Of a DNA stretch of 7,819 nt, positions 1-6,708 are shown one piece after another. Where the stretch lies: the NCBI GenBank assembly GCA_945897545.1, contig CAMDGJ010000135.1:1-7819 (forward strand), written 5' to 3'. The notes under the pieces are model-generated. The model saw only the letters and a list, made by a program, of their open reading frames with translations. It searched no databases and was not told where the DNA came from. Numbering within the stretch: the first letter of the stretch is position 1; each line of letters begins with the position of its first letter. The position numbers and the translations under genes were made by a program. The DNA is from Flavobacterium psychrophilum (GTDB lineage Bacteria; Bacteroidota; Bacteroidia; Flavobacteriales; Flavobacteriaceae).

Positions 1-121
1 TTGGATTCAAATCAATTATTACTTCTGATTTGCGAGATGATACAGCATCAGTAGAATTTATTTTACTTATAAATACAGAAAAAAACACAAATAATGAAAT
101 GGGAAATATCTTATAAATCAT
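1..121 (-). CDS. Partial unidentified exported protein (N-terminus only)
   Basis: On the minus strand an ATG at 121-119 opens a reading frame that stays open to the window edge, giving about 40 residues. It starts MIYKIFPISLFVFFSVFISK: a short charged start, then a hydrophobic stretch (about residues 5-18) that looks like a Sec signal peptide or an N-terminal membrane anchor. There is no cysteine in the visible part, so no lipobox. After the hydrophobic stretch the sequence turns polar (Ser, Thr, Lys, Arg). A good Bacteroidota -7 element lies upstream in the right orientation, which supports this start. The gene is divergent from the DUF5916 relic. The family cannot be named from 40 residues; it could be any secreted or periplasmic protein. 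Confidence 0.55.
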   Translation of the reverse strand, partial: MIYKIFPISLFVFFSVFISKINSTDAVSSRKSEVIIDLNP

Positions 122-157
122 TGATAACGTTTAGGTTAGAGGATATGATCGGGGTTG

Positions 158-165
158 CAAACATA
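158..165 (-). promoter_or_regulatory. -7 promoter element of the leftward partial gene
   Basis: Read on the minus strand this is TATGTTTG, a match to the Bacteroidota -7 consensus TAnnTTTG. It lies 36 bp upstream of the ATG at 121, which would leave a leader of roughly 30 nt. No clean TTTG-type -33 element is seen at the usual distance, only a T-rich stretch, so the call rests on the -7 box and its position. Confidence 0.5.
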
Positions 166-240
166 GACTAAAATTGGTTTACAGAAAAATAATTAAGAAA
201 AAAATATGATTTTTTGAATCAATTGTGGCTAATCACGGGA

Positions 241-1242
241 GCTAAAAATTACATTTTGTTTGCATTTTGTGTTAATTTAACTATTCTTGCTCAGCCTAAA
301 TCTTAAATTACGCCTAAGTTCCACCTTGCTTTTCTTCTTTTCAACATAGGTACAAACTTTTATACTTAAGGCCAAAAAAAGTCCATTCTGGCTAAATATA
401 CTTCTGAAAATATTTCTATTGACGGCAAAATAAATGAAAAGTCTGTGAAAAGTAAATAAATCGCCACTTATTTTATTATGTATGAGACAGTTAACGGGAA
501 ACCTATTGGCCAAAATAATAAAACAGATTTAAAAGTCTTACATGATAATAATGCAGTCTACATTTCGGCAATTTTATATGATGATGAACCCAATAAAATT
601 TTTAGAGAATTAACTAACAGAGATGATTTTGGTGTGGCAGATCTTTTTTCGGGCTTTATAAATGGATCGTTTAGCATTAGAGGATAACGAAGATTACAAT
701 TGGAATTCCATTGGGGAAAGTGAAGTGACAATAACCAATCTTAGGCGGGATGTAGCAATGAAAATTCCATATCCGGCATTGCTATTTTATAAAGCGACCA
801 AACAAACTTGGGGATAAATTTTTAAACTGGAAATTATAGGTGTTGCAATCGGGAAATTGCAGATTATTATTTTACATGAAAACATTCCATTACAAACAAG
901 ATGACTTTTAATCACATCACAGCTTATTACCGGACTTATGCGCAAAATTACGAGTTTTTTACGTTGCAAGTCAATGGCTATTTATCTCCTACTGCAAACT
1001 ATTCAGCAAATAACTTTCGAAATTTCAATTTTGGGAATTTCGATTTCTCTCATTCGTGGTGGTTTGCTAGTGCTAGTGAAATCGCTACTTTATATCGAAA
1101 TTGTGCGCTAGAACGTACTAATCTTGTTAAAAAAATTACGAGCACAAATCTCCCCAACGTTTTTGATAGCAAGCTAACTACTATTTTATCCGTTAGTATT
1201 CGCATTTATATTGACTATAATTCTTTGAAAAGAAAACGTTAA
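241..1242 (+). pseudogene. Decayed DUF5916 / carbohydrate-binding family 9-like protein
   Basis: This is the relic of a large exported protein. Intact DUF5916 proteins are, from memory, about 800 residues: a CBM9-like N-terminal domain and a long C-terminal part predicted to be barrel-like. Frame 1 begins with a signal-peptide-like stretch (FCVNLTILAQPKS, 265-303) without a start codon and has in-frame stops at 304, 367 and 457. Family-like sequence follows: ENISIDGKINEKS (406-444) and NGKPIGQNNKTDLKVL to DDFGVADLF (to about 650). At about 662 the reading passes to frame 2 (DNEDYNWNSIGESEV, then MKIPYPAL and KQTWG, stop at 815) with about 20 expected codons missing. One lost base near 810 returns it to frame 1. 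After some unalignable sequence, 901-1242 encodes a C-terminus-like piece (DFSHSWWFASASE, ending IYIDYNSLKRKR). Several hundred central residues are therefore gone. The open stretches 478-687 and 901-1242 are fragments, not genes. The family assignment is from recognition of these motifs. Confidence 0.82.
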
Positions 1243-1272
1243 AAAGAATTTATTTTACAAAAAAATATTTTT

Positions 1273-1300
1273 TACAACACATTTTTAATTATTTGTTGTA
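1273..1300. repeat. Inverted repeat TACAACA-N14-TGTTGTA
   Basis: Perfect 7-bp arms at 1273-1279 and 1294-1300 are separated by 14 AT-rich bases. It lies between the end of the DUF5916 relic and the gpmI promoter. The long loop makes a strong RNA hairpin unlikely, so a protein-binding site or a chance repeat in AT-rich DNA are both possible. Confidence 0.3.
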
Positions 1301-1321
1301 GTTCTCCTTTTTATGTATAAT

Positions 1322-1347
1322 AGAAGTTTTGACTTCTTTATTTTTTT
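1322..1347 (+). terminator. Weak intrinsic terminator-like hairpin
   Basis: A perfect 6-bp stem (AGAAGT at 1322-1327, ACTTCT at 1332-1337) with a TTTG loop is followed by TTATTTTTTT. The layout fits a rho-independent terminator for rightward transcription, presumably once serving the DUF5916 gene, and would insulate gpmI from it. The stem is short and AT-rich, so it may be weak. Confidence 0.4.
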
Positions 1348-1358
1348 CAATAAAGGGT

Positions 1359-1366
1359 TATCTTTG
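1359..1366 (+). promoter_or_regulatory. -7 promoter element of gpmI
   Basis: TATCTTTG matches TAnnTTTG exactly and ends 15 bp before the gpmI ATG. Transcription would start around 1372, leaving a very short leader of about 10 nt. No convincing -33 element lies 17-23 bp upstream; the nearest TTTG (1328-1331) is the loop of the hairpin and is 27 bp away. Confidence 0.5.
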
Positions 1367-1381
1367 TGAAAAATATTCAAA

Positions 1382-2899
1382 ATGAACAAAAAAGTAATCC
1401 TTATGATTCTTGATGGTTGGGGAAATTCTCCAGACCCTAAAGTCTCGGCGATTGATAACGCTGCTATTCCTTTCATCAAAAGTTTATATACAAAATATCC
1501 ATTAGCTCAGCTACGAACTGATGGTTTAAACGTTGGTTTGCCTGAGGGTCAAATGGGAAATTCCGAAGTAGGACATATGAATCTTGGTGCGGGAAGAATT
1601 ATTTACCAAGATTTGGCTAAAATAAATCTTGCTGTCGAAAATAAAACGCTGAACATTGAACCAGTTCTTGTTGACGCATTTCAATATGCCAAAGAAAAAA
1701 ATGTTAATATTCATTTTCTTGGATTAGTTTCGGATGGTGGGGTACATTCTCACACCTCCCATTTACGCGGTTTAATTGATGCAACACAGGATTTCGGATT
1801 GGAAAAAGTATTTATTCACGCTTTTACAGATGGTCGTGACGTGGATCCTAAATCAGGTGCATCTTACATTCAAGGTTTAGAAAATTATATTGCAAAAACT
1901 TCGGTTAAAATTGCTTCGGTGGTGGGAAGATATTATGCAATGGATCGAGACAAACGCTGGGAAAGAGTTAAAATAGCTTATGATTTATTGGTAAACGGAA
2001 CGGGAACCCATTCGAAAAATGCCGTTAAAAATATCGAAGAAAACTACGAAAACAATGTGACAGATGAATTCATTAATCCAATTATTGTCGTTGACGAAAA
2101 AGACAACCCGTTGGCTACCATAAAAGAAAATGATGTCGTGATTTTCTTTAATTTCAGAACTGATAGAGGTCGCGAACTTACAGAAGTTTTGTCGCAACAA
2201 GATTTCCACGAGCAAAATATGCATAAATTGAATTTGTATTATGTAACGCTTACCAATTATGATGAAACGTATGAGAACGTAAAAGTGGTTTACAACAAAG
2301 ACAATGTTGCGGAAACCCTTGGCGAAGTCTTGGAAAAAGCAAACAAAAAACAAATCAGAATTGCCGAAACCGAAAAATATCCTCACGTGACTTTCTTCTT
2401 TTCAGGTGGTAGAGAATTACCTTTCATTGGCGAAAGCCGAATCCTAAAAAACTCTCCTAAAGTGGCAACTTATGATTTACAGCCCGAAATGAGCGCTTTT
2501 GAACTAGCCGATGCATTGGTTCCAGAATTGTATAAAGGCGAAGTAGATTTCGTTTGTCTAAATTTTGCCAATGGCGATATGGTCGGGCATACCGGAGTTA
2601 TGAGTGCTGCCATTCAAGCTTGTGAGGCGGTTGATAAATGTGTAGAAAAAGTGATTACCGCGGCTTTGGCCAATGATTACACCACATTAATTATTGCCGA
2701 TCACGGAAACTGTGAAACGATGATCAATCCTGATGGAAGTCCAAATACAGCGCATACTACAAATCCGGTTCCGATTATTTTAGTTGATAAGGAATTAAAA
2801 GAAATTCACGATGGGGTTTTGGGCGATCTAGCCCCAACCATTTTAGAATTGATGGGAATTGAAAAACCTGAAGTGATGACTTGTAATTCATTGTTATAA
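1382..2899 (+). CDS. gpmI: 2,3-bisphosphoglycerate-independent phosphoglycerate mutase
   Basis: Cytoplasmic glycolytic and gluconeogenic enzyme that interconverts 3-phosphoglycerate and 2-phosphoglycerate without a 2,3-BPG cofactor, using a phosphoserine intermediate and usually two Mn ions. At 505 residues it is full length for the family. It belongs to the alkaline phosphatase superfamily, with a transferase domain inserted in the phosphatase fold. Visible landmarks are LDGWG with metal ligand Asp11, PEGQMGNSEVGH with nucleophile Ser61, the DGGVHSH region (His122), TDGRDVDP (Arg152, Asp153), GRYYAMDRDKRWER (Arg183, Arg189), FFNFRTDRGREL (Arg259, Arg262), TEKYPHVTFFFSGG (Lys332), NGDMVGHTG (Asp399, His403), IADHGN (Asp440, His441) and AHTTNPVP (His458). 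All expected catalytic and metal-binding motifs are present, so it should be active. The ATG at 1382 gives the usual family N-terminus close to LDGWG. It appears monocistronic, with its own -7 element and a strong terminator behind it. Confidence 0.97.
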   Translation: MNKKVILMILDGWGNSPDPKVSAIDNAAIPFIKSLYTKYPLAQLRTDGLNVGLPEGQMGNSEVGHMNLGAGRIIYQDLAKINLAVENKTLNIEPVLVDAFQYAKEKNVNIHFLGLVSDGGVHSHTSHLRGLIDATQDFGLEKVFIHAFTDGRDVDPKSGASYIQGLENYIAKTSVKIASVVGRYYAMDRDKRWERVKIAYDLLVNGTGTHSKNAVKNIEENYENNVTDEFINPIIVVDEKDNPLATIKENDVVIFFNFRTDRGRELTEVLSQQDFHEQNMHKLNLYYVTLTNYDETYENVKVVYNKDNVAETLGEVLEKANKKQIRIAETEKYPHVTFFFSGGRELPFIGESRILKNSPKVATYDLQPEMSAFELADALVPELYKGEVDFVCLNFANGDMVGHTGVMSAAIQACEAVDKCVEKVITAALANDYTTLIIADHGNCETMINPDGSPNTAHTTNPVPIILVDKELKEIHDGVLGDLAPTILELMGIEKPEVMTCNSLL

Positions 2900-2922
2900 A
2901 ATTTTAAAGGAAACAATTTAAT

Positions 2923-2948
2923 AAGCTACTCTTTGAGTAGCTTTTTTT
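2923..2948 (+). terminator. Intrinsic terminator after gpmI
   Basis: A perfect 9-bp stem (AAGCTACTC at 2923-2931, GAGTAGCTT at 2935-2943) with a TTT loop runs into a run of seven Ts ending at 2948. It starts 23 bp after the gpmI stop and separates gpmI from the exporter operon. Confidence 0.88.
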
Positions 2949-2965
2949 ATAAATAAAAGTTAAAA

Positions 2966-2997
2966 TTTCATTATTAAAAGTAATACTATTATATTTG
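2966..2997 (+). promoter_or_regulatory. Promoter of the TetR-exporter operon, with candidate operator
   Basis: TATATTTG at 2990-2997 matches the Bacteroidota -7 consensus TAnnTTTG and lies 19 bp before the regulator ATG. A TTTC at 2966-2969, 20 bp further up, is an imperfect -33 element. The spacer holds alternating half-sites: TATTA (2972-2976), TAATA (2981-2985) and TATTA (2987-2991). These form two overlapping inverted repeats, one being the 11-bp palindrome TAATACTATTA that overlaps the -7 box. That is where an autoregulating TetR protein would be expected to bind, but such AT-rich palindromes also arise by chance. The promoter call is firmer than the operator. Confidence 0.5.
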
Positions 2998-3016
2998 CAC
3001 TTTAATATATCAAAAG

Positions 3017-3691
3017 ATGGAACAAATTTTATCAAATATCAAAATTAAAGTAAACGAAAAGCTCTATGTAAAAGATCCTGAAACTTCAGCTTTAGGCAAA
3101 AAAATCATTGAAGAAAGCATACTTTTAATTGACGCGATTGGTTTTGATGATTTTACCTTTAAAAAATTAGGTAAAAAAATTGGGTCTAACGAAAGTTCTA
3201 TTTATCGCTACTTTGAAAACAAACATAAATTACTTGTTTATTTATCTTCTTGGTATTGGAGCTGGATGGAATATCGACTGGTTTTTGCAACTTCAAATTA
3301 TTCTGATCCTTTTGAAAAACTAAAAAAAGCAGTTTCGATAGTCTCTGAAAAAGTAGAAGACGATCAAAAAACATTGCACATAAATGAATCCGTTTTGAAT
3401 AAAATCATTATTGCCGAGTTTACTAAAACCTTTCATACTAAAGGAATAGATCAAGAAAACAGAGAAGGATTTTACTATGTTTACATTAGAGTGATTAATA
3501 GAATAACTGCAATGATCAATGATGTAAATGCAGAATATTTATACGCCAAAAGTCTTGCTTCAAGTATAGTTGAAGGAGCCATGCATCAACATTTTCTTAA
3601 GGATCATATGCAAGCCATTACAGATTGTAATCAATCGACAAGTCCCACCGATTTTTACCTAAACCTTATCGAAAACATTCTTAAAAAATAA
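3017..3691 (+). CDS. TetR/AcrR-type transcriptional regulator
   Basis: Predicted DNA-binding regulator of 224 residues, a usual TetR length. The N-terminal three-helix DNA-binding domain covers about residues 26-72: a first helix (GKKIIEESILLID), then the helix-turn-helix from about FTFKKLGKKIGSNESSIYRYF, in which SSIYRYFENKHKLL (60-73) is the classic recognition helix and following segment of TetR proteins. The C-terminal part (about 75-224) is helical and should be the dimerisation and ligand domain; it is rich in aromatic residues (WYWSWMEY, 79-86), which hints at a hydrophobic ligand pocket, an inference only. It is the first gene of the operon, with the ABC exporter starting 4 bp after its stop. 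The likely role is control of its own promoter and hence of the exporter, as is common for TetR proteins beside efflux genes. The ATG at 3017 fits the promoter position. The effector is unknown. Confidence 0.88.
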   Translation: MEQILSNIKIKVNEKLYVKDPETSALGKKIIEESILLIDAIGFDDFTFKKLGKKIGSNESSIYRYFENKHKLLVYLSSWYWSWMEYRLVFATSNYSDPFEKLKKAVSIVSEKVEDDQKTLHINESVLNKIIIAEFTKTFHTKGIDQENREGFYYVYIRVINRITAMINDVNAEYLYAKSLASSIVEGAMHQHFLKDHMQAITDCNQSTSPTDFYLNLIENILKK

Positions 3692-3695
3692 AAAT

Positions 3696-5354
3696 ATGAC
3701 ATCATTAACAAGATTATTCAGCCTTTTAGAATTAGACAAAAAAGATGTTTTACAAATTTTTTTCTACGCCATTTTTGCTGGAATCGTAAGTTTATCATTG
3801 CCATTAGGCATTCAAGCTATTGTGAATTTTATTCAATCAGGGCGAATAAGCGCCTCCTGGGTTGTCTTAGTAATCCTAGTGGTAATTGGAGTTGCACTTG
3901 TAGGAATCTTATCTTTAATGCAATTGCGTATCACTGAAAATTTACAGCAAAAAATGTTCGTGCGTTCTTCATTCGAATTTGCTGCTCGTTTACCTAAAAT
4001 AAAATTTAAAGAGCTTTATGATTATTATCCACCAGAATTGGCTAATCGATTTTTTGACACATTAACGATTCAAAAAGGAACATCAAAATTACTAGTTGAT
4101 TTTTCAGCAGCCATTTTACAAATTGTTTTTGGAGTAATTCTATTGTCATTATACCATCCTTTTTTCATTTTATTTGGAATTTTATTATTAATCCTTTTGT
4201 ATGTGATTTTTAAATTTTCTTACCATAAAGGTGCAGAAACTAGTTTGAAAGAATCCAAAAATAAATACAAGACGGCAGGTTGGCTTCAAGAAATTGCTCG
4301 AAACAATTTCAGTTTTAGAAACGAACTTAACTACGATTTTGCCTTAGAAAAAAACAATGGAATTATAAAAGATTATTTATCAAGTCGTGAAAATCATTTC
4401 AGTGTTATCAAAAGGCAATTTAGTCAACTCATTATTTTCAAAATAATCATAACTGCAAGTTTATTAATTGTTGGTGGGTACTTAGTATTGAACCAGCAAA
4501 TGAATATAGGACAATTTGTAGCAGCAGAAATCATCATTTTATTGGTTATTAATTCAGTTGAAAAAATCATTCTTGGACTTGAAACTTTCTACGATGTGTT
4601 GACTGCAGTGGAGAAAATTGGGCAAATTACGGATATGGAATTAGAAGAAGATATTACGAATGAAAACAAAAGTTGTTACACTAACATCACTATTGAAACC
4701 AACAATATGGAGTTTCAGTTTCCAGGATCGACTTTTGGAATTTTAAAGGACATCAATTTAAAAATAAATTCAGGAGAGAGAATCAAAGTCGATGGCGTTA
4801 ATGGTTCTGGAAAAACAACCTTGATTCGAGTACTTTCGGGTTTATTGCATCCTACTTCTGGAAACTTCTTTATCAATGATGATACTTTCCGAAAGATAGA
4901 CATTAAACAATACCGTGCACGAATAGGAAGCATTATCCAAGGAGAAACCCCCTTTGAAGGAACAATTCTTGAAAACATTACTTTCAATGATAAAAACATT
5001 AGTACCGAAGATTTAAAATGGGCATTGGATTCAGTTCAACTTACTTCGTTTATAAAAACATTACATAAAGGCCTTGATACTAAAATTTCTCCAGAAGGAA
5101 AAAAATTATCATCTTCAAATGCACAAAAAATATTGCTCGCTAGAAGTATAATTCATAAGCCGAATATCTTGTTTTATGAGGAACCTACTGATAAAATGGA
5201 CACTGCTGTGGCCAATGAAATCATAGACTTTATCACTTCAGAACAAAATAATTGGACGGTAATTGTATCCTCTCAGAATCCATATTGGCTAACAAAAAGT
5301 ACGAGAGAAATCATAATGCAAAAAGGAACAGTACTATCAGACAAAAAAATATAA
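3696..5354 (+). CDS. ABC half-exporter (membrane domain + degenerate ATPase), type I secretion-like
   Basis: Inner-membrane half-transporter of 552 residues, expected to work as a dimer. There is no N-terminal C39 peptidase domain. About six membrane helices are visible: roughly 20-42, 53-76, 138-156, 158-175, 246-265 and 272-294. The nucleotide-binding domain covers about 330-545. Walker A is canonical (GVNGSGKTT, 367-375) and the Q-loop Gln415 (IIQGETPFEGTILENI) is present. The rest is unusual: the A-loop aromatic is Phe342; the signature is LSSSNAQ (471-477) in place of LSGGQ; Walker B is ILFYEEP (491-497), so the Mg-coordinating Asp is Glu495 while catalytic Glu496 remains; the D-loop is TDKMD; the H-loop position is Gln527 (IVSSQNP) instead of His. 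The frame is clean throughout, so this is not sequencing damage or a pseudogene. The HlyD- and TolC-type genes behind it, 4 bp and then 1-bp overlap apart, indicate export across both membranes. Substrate unknown: peptide, protein or small molecule. Confidence 0.9.
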   Translation: MTSLTRLFSLLELDKKDVLQIFFYAIFAGIVSLSLPLGIQAIVNFIQSGRISASWVVLVILVVIGVALVGILSLMQLRITENLQQKMFVRSSFEFAARLPKIKFKELYDYYPPELANRFFDTLTIQKGTSKLLVDFSAAILQIVFGVILLSLYHPFFILFGILLLILLYVIFKFSYHKGAETSLKESKNKYKTAGWLQEIARNNFSFRNELNYDFALEKNNGIIKDYLSSRENHFSVIKRQFSQLIIFKIIITASLLIVGGYLVLNQQMNIGQFVAAEIIILLVINSVEKIILGLETFYDVLTAVEKIGQITDMELEEDITNENKSCYTNITIETNNMEFQFPGSTFGILKDINLKINSGERIKVDGVNGSGKTTLIRVLSGLLHPTSGNFFINDDTFRKIDIKQYRARIGSIIQGETPFEGTILENITFNDKNISTEDLKWALDSVQLTSFIKTLHKGLDTKISPEGKKLSSSNAQKILLARSIIHKPNILFYEEPTDKMDTAVANEIIDFITSEQNNWTVIVSSQNPYWLTKSTREIIMQKGTVLSDKKI

Positions 5355-5358
5355 ATGT

Positions 5359-6708
5359 ATGTTAAATATATCCGATAAAAATCCAATCAACAATACGGTT
5401 CTCGAAAAGTATTCTGCTGTCAAGAATTTGAGCAATAGACCTCATTACCACATTTTAAATAGAATAATCCTCGCAGTATCTTTATTTGTGCTTATTGCAC
5501 TGTTCTTGCCTTGGACTCAGAACATCTCCGGTTCGGGAGCAGTTACAACATTGAAACCAAATCAAAGACCGCAGTCTATTCAATCTGTTATTTCGGGTCG
5601 AATTGAGAAATGGTATGTTCAGGAAGGAAATTTCGTAAAAAAAGGAGATACAATTCTTTTTATATCTGAAATAAAAGAAGATTATATGGATCCAAATTTG
5701 GTTGAAAACACTAAAAAACAAGTGGATGCCAAAAAACTATCTCTAGAATCGTATGGCTCAAAAGTTGCGACACTTTCAATGCAAATGCAAGCCATAGAAA
5801 GAGAAAAAAGATTAAAACTCGAACAAGCTCAAAATAAAATAAAACAAGCAAGTTTAAAAATAAAAAGCGACAGTATGGATCTTGTTGCTGTTAAAACACA
5901 ACTACGAATTGCCAATACCCAATTTAATCGTTCACAACAATTAAACAAAGAAGGTCTAAAACCTTTGTCTGATGTAGAAGAAAAACGTTTAAAATTGCAA
6001 GAATATGAAGCCAAAATCATCACACAAGAGAATAAATTTTACACTAGTAAAAATGAATTCATCAATGCCGAAGTAGAAATCAACAGAATAACCGCAGAAT
6101 ATTCTGAAAAAACATCAAAAGCACAAAGTGATCAATATACCGCGTTAAGTAATCAATACGATACTGAAGCACAGGTAAACAAGTTGCAAAATCAATATGC
6201 AAATTATAGCATACGAAATAAAATGTACTACATCACAGCACCACAAAACGGGTACATCAACAGAGCATTGCAAGCGGGCATTGGAGAAACTGTCAAAGAA
6301 GGCACTCCTATAGCTACCATTATGCCCTCTAAATATGATATTGCTGTAGAAACATTTGTAGACCCAATAGATTTACCTTTAATCAAAAAAGGCGAAAAAG
6401 TTAGAGTATGGTTTGACGGATGGCCAACAATTATTTTCTCTGGATGGCCAGATATGTCTTACGGTACTTTTGGTGGAGAAGTAGTGGCGATTGAAAATTT
6501 TATTAGTGACAATGGTAAATTCAGAATCCTTATTGCTCCTGACAAAAACGAAGCTCCTTGGCCAAAACAATTGAGTATAGGATCAGGCGCACAAACCATA
6601 GCCTTACTAAATACAGTTCCGGTTTGGTTTGAATTATGGCGAACACTTAATGGTTTTCCGCCAAATTATTATACAGGAAAAGAGAAACCTTCTAAAGAAA
6701 AGAAATAA
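5359..6708 (+). CDS. HlyD-family periplasmic adaptor (membrane fusion protein)
   Basis: Adaptor of 449 residues that should link the inner-membrane ABC exporter to the outer-membrane channel. A cytoplasmic N-terminus (1-33) precedes one membrane helix (about 34-52, IILAVSLFVLIALFLPW). The first half of the biotinyl-lipoyl-like domain follows (about 62-105, with SGRIEKWYVQEGNFVKKGD). A long Lys/Glu/Gln-rich coiled-coil hairpin covers about 112-285, long enough to meet a TolC trimer. The second lipoyl half is about 291-325 (YYITAPQNGYINRA, GETVKEGTPI), and the beta-barrel and membrane-proximal part about 328-425. The C-terminal region is rich in Trp-Pro pairs (DGWPTIIFSGWPDMSYGTFGG at 353-373, then APWPK), which looks like a conserved subgroup feature. 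It starts 4 bp after the ABC stop. An ATG 4 bp upstream (5355) is in another frame and ends after seven codons, so 5359 is the better start. No odd residues or breaks seen. Confidence 0.93.
   Translation: MLNISDKNPINNTVLEKYSAVKNLSNRPHYHILNRIILAVSLFVLIALFLPWTQNISGSGAVTTLKPNQRPQSIQSVISGRIEKWYVQEGNFVKKGDTILFISEIKEDYMDPNLVENTKKQVDAKKLSLESYGSKVATLSMQMQAIEREKRLKLEQAQNKIKQASLKIKSDSMDLVAVKTQLRIANTQFNRSQQLNKEGLKPLSDVEEKRLKLQEYEAKIITQENKFYTSKNEFINAEVEINRITAEYSEKTSKAQSDQYTALSNQYDTEAQVNKLQNQYANYSIRNKMYYITAPQNGYINRALQAGIGETVKEGTPIATIMPSKYDIAVETFVDPIDLPLIKKGEKVRVWFDGWPTIIFSGWPDMSYGTFGGEVVAIENFISDNGKFRILIAPDKNEAPWPKQLSIGSGAQTIALLNTVPVWFELWRTLNGFPPNYYTGKEKPSKEKK

Noticed and set aside
277..513. Minus-strand open frame of 78 residues
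   Set aside because: It lies opposite the recognisable relic, has low-complexity composition and no signal or motif; it is a shadow frame.
478..687. Open reading frame of 69 residues on the plus strand
   Set aside because: It reads as an internal piece of the DUF5916 relic in the same frame as the sequence before its ATG, so it is a pseudogene fragment and not a gene of its own.
901..1242. Open reading frame of 113 residues on the plus strand
   Set aside because: It resembles the C-terminal end of DUF5916 proteins; the ATG falls inside the former coding sequence and no promoter is seen in front of it.
1985..2386. Minus-strand open frame of 133 residues inside gpmI
   Set aside because: It is antisense to a fully conserved enzyme gene and rich in Phe and Ile, as expected for the complement of AT-rich coding DNA.
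4715..4999. Minus-strand open frame of 94 residues inside the ABC gene
   Set aside because: It is antisense to the Walker A to Q-loop region, whose conservation explains the open frame.
5355..5378. Seven-codon open frame overlapping the HlyD start (ATG at 5355)
   Set aside because: Out of frame with HlyD and too short to support; it arises from the ATGTATG arrangement. A role in translational coupling cannot be shown from the sequence.
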